DNA from: Hofstenia miamia
Lineage: Eukaryota; Xenacoelomorpha; Acoela; Hofsteniidae
Assembly: GCA_900660155.1 (NCBI GenBank)
Contig: CABFPE010000210.1
Span: 423,624 to 487,623, forward strand
Direction of reading: 5' to 3'
Length of the DNA stretch: 64,000 nt
Shown: piece by piece, positions 59,470 through 64,000 of the stretch
How positions within the stretch are numbered: position 1 is the stretch's first letter
Layout of the letters: each line of letters opens with the position of its first letter
The notes under the pieces: model-generated
The model's input: only the letters and a program-made list of their open reading frames with translations
Database searches by the model: none
What the model was told of the DNA's origin: nothing
Made by a program: the position numbers and the translations under genes

Positions 59470-60395
59470 TGTAGAGTCAGTCAGGGAAAATATTGTGATT
59501 TTAATAGAGCCATTTATTTAGTTTTGTAATGACGTCAATATGACGTAATTTCTTTAATTTCGAGTTTAGTTTACGAAAATTAGTTTCCTGTCTCCTCAAT
59601 CAGTGCTATGTGTTATTGCTCAAATTATATTTATGAGGGAAAGCTCTGACATGATTATTTTACATTACATGATTTGATTGTAAACAAAGGCAGGAAATAA
59701 TCTCATTTTTGTATAAATTGAGAAACCATGTAGAAAAAGGTCAATAGAGTTTATCTAGCTTTAACTCCTGCTTTACCTTCATATTTACATTTTATTATTT
59801 ATTTTGATATAAAAATAATTGTGTAAGCAAGGCGACAATTTGGGAGTACTTTCCTCAAGTACTGGGGTGACACATAGCTTCTAGAAATCTTTTCACATTA
59901 TCTATTCCAAATTGTGGACCAATTAGGTTATGTATACAGCTACATATAGGGCAATAATAAATCTCTTGTTTGATTTTCAACACATACATGCACCTATAAC
60001 TGAATACACTGTGATGATATTATACTGTTGTTTAGCATGAATGCATGGTAACTACATGCTATTAATTAGTGAGCTGAGAGATAACATTGAAAATGAGATG
60101 TTTATTACTTTTTGAGATAGATAATAAATTTTGAGACATCTAAGGTAGCACCATTCATTAAAGTTAAGCACTTCTCTTTTTGGATAGCACTTTGGCTGGA
60201 AAGCATATGAAGTGGTCATCTTGGAATTTTCATAAAAATTAGTAGTTACTTGGATGAATTACCAATGTTTGTTTTAATAATTTCTCTATGTTAATTTAAT
60301 GGAATCAGGGCTGTTCTTATGAGGTTGCTTCATCAACCTTCTGCCATGTCAATGAGTTATCTAGTGTAATTATAATTCCAGCCCATGATTCTACA
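59470..60395 (+). repeat. Solo LTR of the gypsy-type family, 926 bp
   Basis: Complete from TGTAGAGTC to GATTCTACA, flanked by ATAT on both sides (59466-59469, 60396-60399). It matches the LTR at 3568-4496 in the same order of blocks (TGACGTAA, GATTGTAAACAAAGGCAGG, TTGTATAAA, GACAATTTGGGAGT, TTACTTGGATGAATTACCAA). No internal part of the element is present, so it is the product of LTR-LTR recombination, an old fossil. Confidence 0.92.
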
Positions 60396-60484
60396 ATATT
60401 ACCAGAAGTGATATTATGCATAATAATAGTGTTTTAAACTTGAAAATCAGGTGGCAATATTACCTGAAGAGATATTTGAAGTAA

Positions 60485-60989
60485 AACGTAACATTTTTCA
60501 TTAGAGGATCAAACTTCAATATAACCTACATCATTTATAAGCAAAACTATACAGCTTTATATAAGAAAATCAGATTCCAACATTAACTTGAGCAGTGCAA
60601 ATTCTATGAACAAACTACTAGTATGACGTAAAAATACATAAAGAGAACTGTAATAAAAGAAATCAAGTTAAATACAAATAACAATTTTTTTAAGTGGCAA
60701 CATTGTTTTTTGTAATGGTAATATTGAATTCTATTTGGCAATATTGAATTTTAATTTACCTGATACATTATTTTTTTATCTGTAAAATAGCCACCTATAG
60801 AAGTTCACTACAGTTTCCAAGGAGAATTTTTAAAACCAGCACTTTAAAGCCAAGTGCTTTATGACGTCATATGATGTAGTTCATTTACTACTCTGCCACA
60901 ACTTTACTTACTATTTCAACACCACACAACTATCATTTTTCGAACAGCCCAGCACTTTCTAAGTAATTTTCTGAAATGCCCAGCACTTT
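60485..60989. other. Repeat scraps, non-coding
   Basis: 60690-60760 has further scraps of the GGCAATATTG motif. 60835-60990 has the phrase CCAGCACTTT four times, and TGACGTCA at 60863. Confidence 0.4.
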
Positions 60990-61259
60990 CTAGTAAGGTA
61001 GAGGATACTACTGATTATTGTATGTGGGTGGTGCATAATTTTAGTTGAAGTGGTTCTTAACTTTTTGTGGATGTGTAGTATCCAGAGTTATTCTCAACAT
61101 TCAACATTGCTTATAAATTTGTAAGTATTCTAAAAACAATTACTGTTCAGCATTTGCAGCAGTGGTCTTTCACACTATAATAGAAAACTGCAAATGATTT
61201 GACAGTATACTGTGATGGACTGCTGAATTTAGAATTGGTAGTATCCTCTACCTTACTAG
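60990..61259. repeat. Palindromic-ended MITE-like element, 270 bp
   Basis: CTAGTAAGGTAGAGGATACT (plus AC) at 60990-61011 is the perfect reverse complement of 61238-61259, a 22-bp inverted pair. There is no coding frame inside. Confidence 0.6.
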
Positions 61260-61410
61260 ACTAATTGGTAGTATCCTCTACCTTACTAGAATAATTGGTT
61301 GTATCCTCTACCTTACTAAAATAATTGGTAGTATCCTCTACCTTACTAGAATAATTGATAGTATCCTCTAACTTACTTGTGTAATTGGTAGTATCCTCTA
61401 TCTTACTTTT
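61231..61410 (+). repeat. 30-bp tandem array, six units
   Basis: Six consecutive units of 30 bp (AATTGGTAGTATCCTCTACC + TTACTAGAAT), with the last two more diverged. The unit contains the same 22-bp terminal sequence as the MITE-like element before it. The array touches the 3' end of the Mutator-like transposase remnant. Confidence 0.9.
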
Positions 61411-62890
61411 TTCCCTCTAATTTTTGGAAATAAAACACGTATTTTATTACTTTGATACATTGATATTGTATTATTACCAATAATTTGATTCAATGCAGTT
61501 TCTCTCTGGTTCAAGTTCATTTCTATATATTCAAAATAAGTAACAATATTTTGAACATGCAGACTAAACATGAAATTTCCCTGTCCAATCAAACATTGCT
61601 GCATGTCAAAATATTGTCTATTCATTACTTAATAGAGCTTTAATATCAGATTTACAACAGTTTGCTTTTTCCAATCAATAGCTTCTTTGTATACTTGATT
61701 CAAGGACTCACTGTTGTTATTTGTCCAGATTTGACAATGACATCTAAGATTACATTCAAGAGGAAAATATAAGGTTTACATGCAAAGTAAAAATCCAATT
61801 CCATAGCAGTATTGGCAATACCATTCTCATTAAACACTTCTGAAACAATATATTTTTGCTCTTTAGAATTAAAGCCCAATTTGTTTGTGATATATCTGGT
61901 TAAATTCTTTTTTTAAATGCAAAGTACAAAACACTTGCTTGGCATCAGGAAAAACAGCACGAGCAGCTGATTTTAATGCTTTTTCATTATCAGAACCAAT
62001 TTTTAAATTAGAATGATCAACATTACCATAAGCAGTTCATATACTATTAAAAAAATTTATATATGAGCCTGTATCAGCATTACCATGTAAAAACATAGGG
62101 CCTGACAACAGTGGATGCATCTTTGTAGCCTTTTGAATAAAATTCCTGTCTTTGTTGACTGTAGCAGTTAAAAACATATCTGATAAATTAAATGTATGAT
62201 CAATTCCAAACATGGATGCTTGAGGTAATAATATGCATTGATTATGTACACTTTCAATTTGAAAATTGGTATAGAGAACAATAACAGGGGAATTACTTTT
62301 TCAAGATATGCATTGTTGTACAAAAGGATGATCAATTGTCATGTTTATTGCTTCTTGAATGTTTTCAACAAAATTAGAAGAAGCAAAATCTTTCAAGATG
62401 ACAATCATTATAAATCTGCTGTAAATTTTTAGCATTTGCACTAATTTCATGCTCATTTAACAAATCACTGTAGACATTTGCTGGTTTCTTGTTTGAATAA
62501 AATGATTATTTTATTATAGATAATGATGGTTTTTCAGTGCAAATATAAGGCAAAATATACAAAGAATTAACATGTGGAGTAAAAACTTTAAAATTTCCCA
62601 AATATTCATAGAAAACAATAATTTCATTAAATTCCACACCAAAAAATCTAGAAACTTTTATCTGACATGACTTGTCAGACTTAGAGATTGCATAGTAGGA
62701 GTGCATATCAATAACTTGCTTGGGCTGAGGAACCAATGGAAAATAAACTTTTTTTCCTGAAACACACTTTTCAGTGCAATACTCATTGTTAATTAGAAAA
62801 ACAATTTTGAAATTGTTATTAACATTAGCCTCTTTTTGCTTGAAAATTTGTGATATGTACCACAGTCATCATCCCAAATACATTGCTTAC
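61398..62890 (-). pseudogene. Mutator-like (MULE) transposase remnant
   Basis: Reading the minus strand downward: a Cys/His-bearing N-terminal part (CIWDDDCGTYHKF near 62860), the segment 62506-62736 with PKQVIDMHSYYA, and then the DDE core. The core has ASMFGIDHTFNLSDMF (first Asp, 62200), LSGPMFLHGNADTGSYINFF, GSDNEKALKSAARAVFPDAK (second Asp, 61985) and VFCTLHLKKEF. These match the MULE core (D.TFN, ..SD.E.AL....FP.A..L.C..H). Stops and frameshifts occur every few hundred bases, so it is dead. Confidence 0.75.
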
Positions 62891-63229
62891 CTAATTCAAT
62901 ATTTTGAACATTTTTTATGTTATTCATGAAGAATGAAATATTTTGCTATAATCCTTTAGGAATTTTTTCATAAATTTCAATGACAGAGGTATTAGAAAAT
63001 AAAGTCAATAATTCCTGGGAAGATAAAAAAAGACCACACAGAGATTTACCTTTAACAACTGAATTTGGAATTTCAGCAAGTTTTAATTGGTGACAACAGA
63101 TTATTATTAGAATCAGATTTGCAATATTCTAATGTGTGCTGTCCAAAAAATCACTTACATTTCAAATATGGGGCTTCCCATGGGTTTTGAAAAAAAATTT
63201 CAATTTATAATGTCAAAATATTCTTTGGA

Positions 63230-63718
63230 ACACAATGGTAATTATTACATATGATACTATAAGAAGTAGATAGCAGCCAGGCATCACAAGAGAATCCATC
63301 TGTTTGGATAGGACTTTGAAAAACGTTAACAACATCATAATCTATTACATTTAGTGATTTTTTAATAAAATTTACAGCAACAAATTAAAATGAGCAAATG
63401 AATCAATAAAAAACAGCTGCTTACTTAACATTTTAAAAAACACCTGTAAAATGAGAGTGGCCCTATAAAGGAATTATAACAAAATTCCCACCAATATATT
63501 TTTTAAAATATTTAACTAAATAATCTTCATAGAAAGGGAATGCAACTATTTCTGAGTGCCAAGAACACCTAAAGGATAAACACTTCTTTTCTGTTCAGCA
63601 ATTAACAAACAGATAAAATCTATACATAGCATATTGAGAAAATCATTATTAGTTTCTGCAATATGCAAAGCAGTTTTAACCTTAAGCACATTTTCAGGGT
63701 TTGTAGCCAAGCTCATTG
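63230..63718 (-). pseudogene. Ulp1-like C48 cysteine peptidase of the Mutator-like element, remnant
   Basis: Starting with a Met near 63718, the minus strand encodes a helical segment (LHIAETNNDFLNMLCIDFIC), then IGGNFVIIPL.GHSHFTGVF, then KQLFFIDSFAHFN and VFQSPIQTDGFSCDAWLL. His (SHF), Asp (FIDS), Gln (QTDG) and Cys (FSC) follow in the order and spacing of the C48/Ulp1 catalytic residues. A few stops break it. Mutator-like elements are known to carry Ulp1-like domains. It lies on the same strand, upstream of the transposase. Confidence 0.6.
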
Positions 63719-64000
63719 TTTAAGCAATAGCAATAAAACACAACAGTTGCACAATTTTATACTCTGTGGAGTGAAATTTTTTAAAAACATGCTTTACATG
63801 TCTTTGAAAATTTAAAAATGTACAACATATTAGCTTTGCAAATCATTGATGGCAAATATTAGGTCTTTCTTATTGATAGTCTGTAAAATATAATTTGATA
63901 GCAACCATTCAAGGTCTTGATTTAAAAACAAATTTTTTCATTAAAGTGTAAAATAAATACAATATAAAATGAAATATATTCATTGCAGGATGGCATCACC
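63719..64000. other. Window edge, unassigned
   Basis: AT-rich; the 5' end of the Mutator-like element may lie here or beyond. No terminal repeat recognised. Confidence 0.3.

Larger units (their letters stand above)
58528..60484. repeat. Foldback-like array of inverted 61-62-bp tandem units
   Basis: The left arm, 58528-58752, has about 3.6 direct units (CAGGTAATATTGCCACCTGA, then TTTTCAAGTTTAAAACACTG), starting at 58582, 58643 and 58705. The right arm, 59286-59469 plus 60396-60484, has about four units in reverse complement. The right arm is interrupted by a solo LTR. Between the arms lies about 530 bp with a tRNA-like copy. Long terminal arms made of short tandem units are the structure of foldback-type elements. 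Confidence 0.75.

Overview
The window is a 64 kb piece of an AT-rich animal nuclear genome. Four conserved genes point to an invertebrate, most likely an arthropod: importin-11, mitochondrial ribosomal protein L43, a DMAC2-like complex I assembly factor, and the Sar1 exchange factor PREB/Sec12. The genes have few and short introns. The rest is dominated by old mobile elements. Both runs of N (547 and 1000 bases) lie inside repeats. No bacterial genes, rRNA operon or CRISPR array is present.

Layout. 1-4496 (minus) is the 5' half of a decayed Ty3/gypsy-type LTR element with a 929-bp LTR. 5.9-8.8 kb is a nest: a truncated LINE carries a 1665-bp terminal-inverted-repeat element with a 9-bp target duplication, and that element holds a partial LTR and a 350-bp hAT-type MITE. 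8.8-13.4 kb has no gene I can support. 13.5-14.9 kb is a broken Tc1-like element, 14.9-16.2 kb a piggyBac-like element with TTAA duplications, 16.3-17.1 kb a TA microsatellite with an assembly gap, and 17.9-18.65 kb a decayed hAT transposase.

19.6-31.65 kb is the gene island. IPO11 and MRPL43 run head to tail, followed by the DMAC2-like gene, a mariner copy and PREB. All four genes are on the plus strand. Three concern core cell housekeeping at the nuclear pore, the mitochondrion and the ER exit site; there is no sign of an operon.

34-41.3 kb is a graveyard of one CR1/Jockey-like LINE family (ORF1 with a possible SGNH-esterase block, endonuclease, reverse transcriptase). It is interrupted by an inverted-repeat element with a 6-bp duplication that surrounds the second gap. 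41372-43221 is a satellite of exactly fifty 37-bp units with a 111-bp higher-order period. 44022-44663 is an intact, unrecognised single-exon gene. 45557-45996 is a short deleted mariner.

46.6-53.65 kb (minus) is a 7-kb block that looks like decayed coding sequence of no family I recognise. 54-56.2 kb holds tandem duplications around a small fragment that may be a fossil of a virus-like element. 57-61.4 kb has a MITE with telomere-like motifs, two tRNA-like/SINE-like copies, a foldback-like array split by a solo LTR, and a 30-bp tandem array. 61.4-63.7 kb (minus) is a decayed Mutator-like element with both a DDE transposase and a C48 (Ulp1-like) cysteine peptidase.

The most interesting unexplained items are the 46.6-53.65 kb block, the 37-bp satellite with spacer-variant dyads, the foldback-like array with a tRNA-like core, the peptidase-bearing Mutator-like element and the unknown gene at 44 kb.
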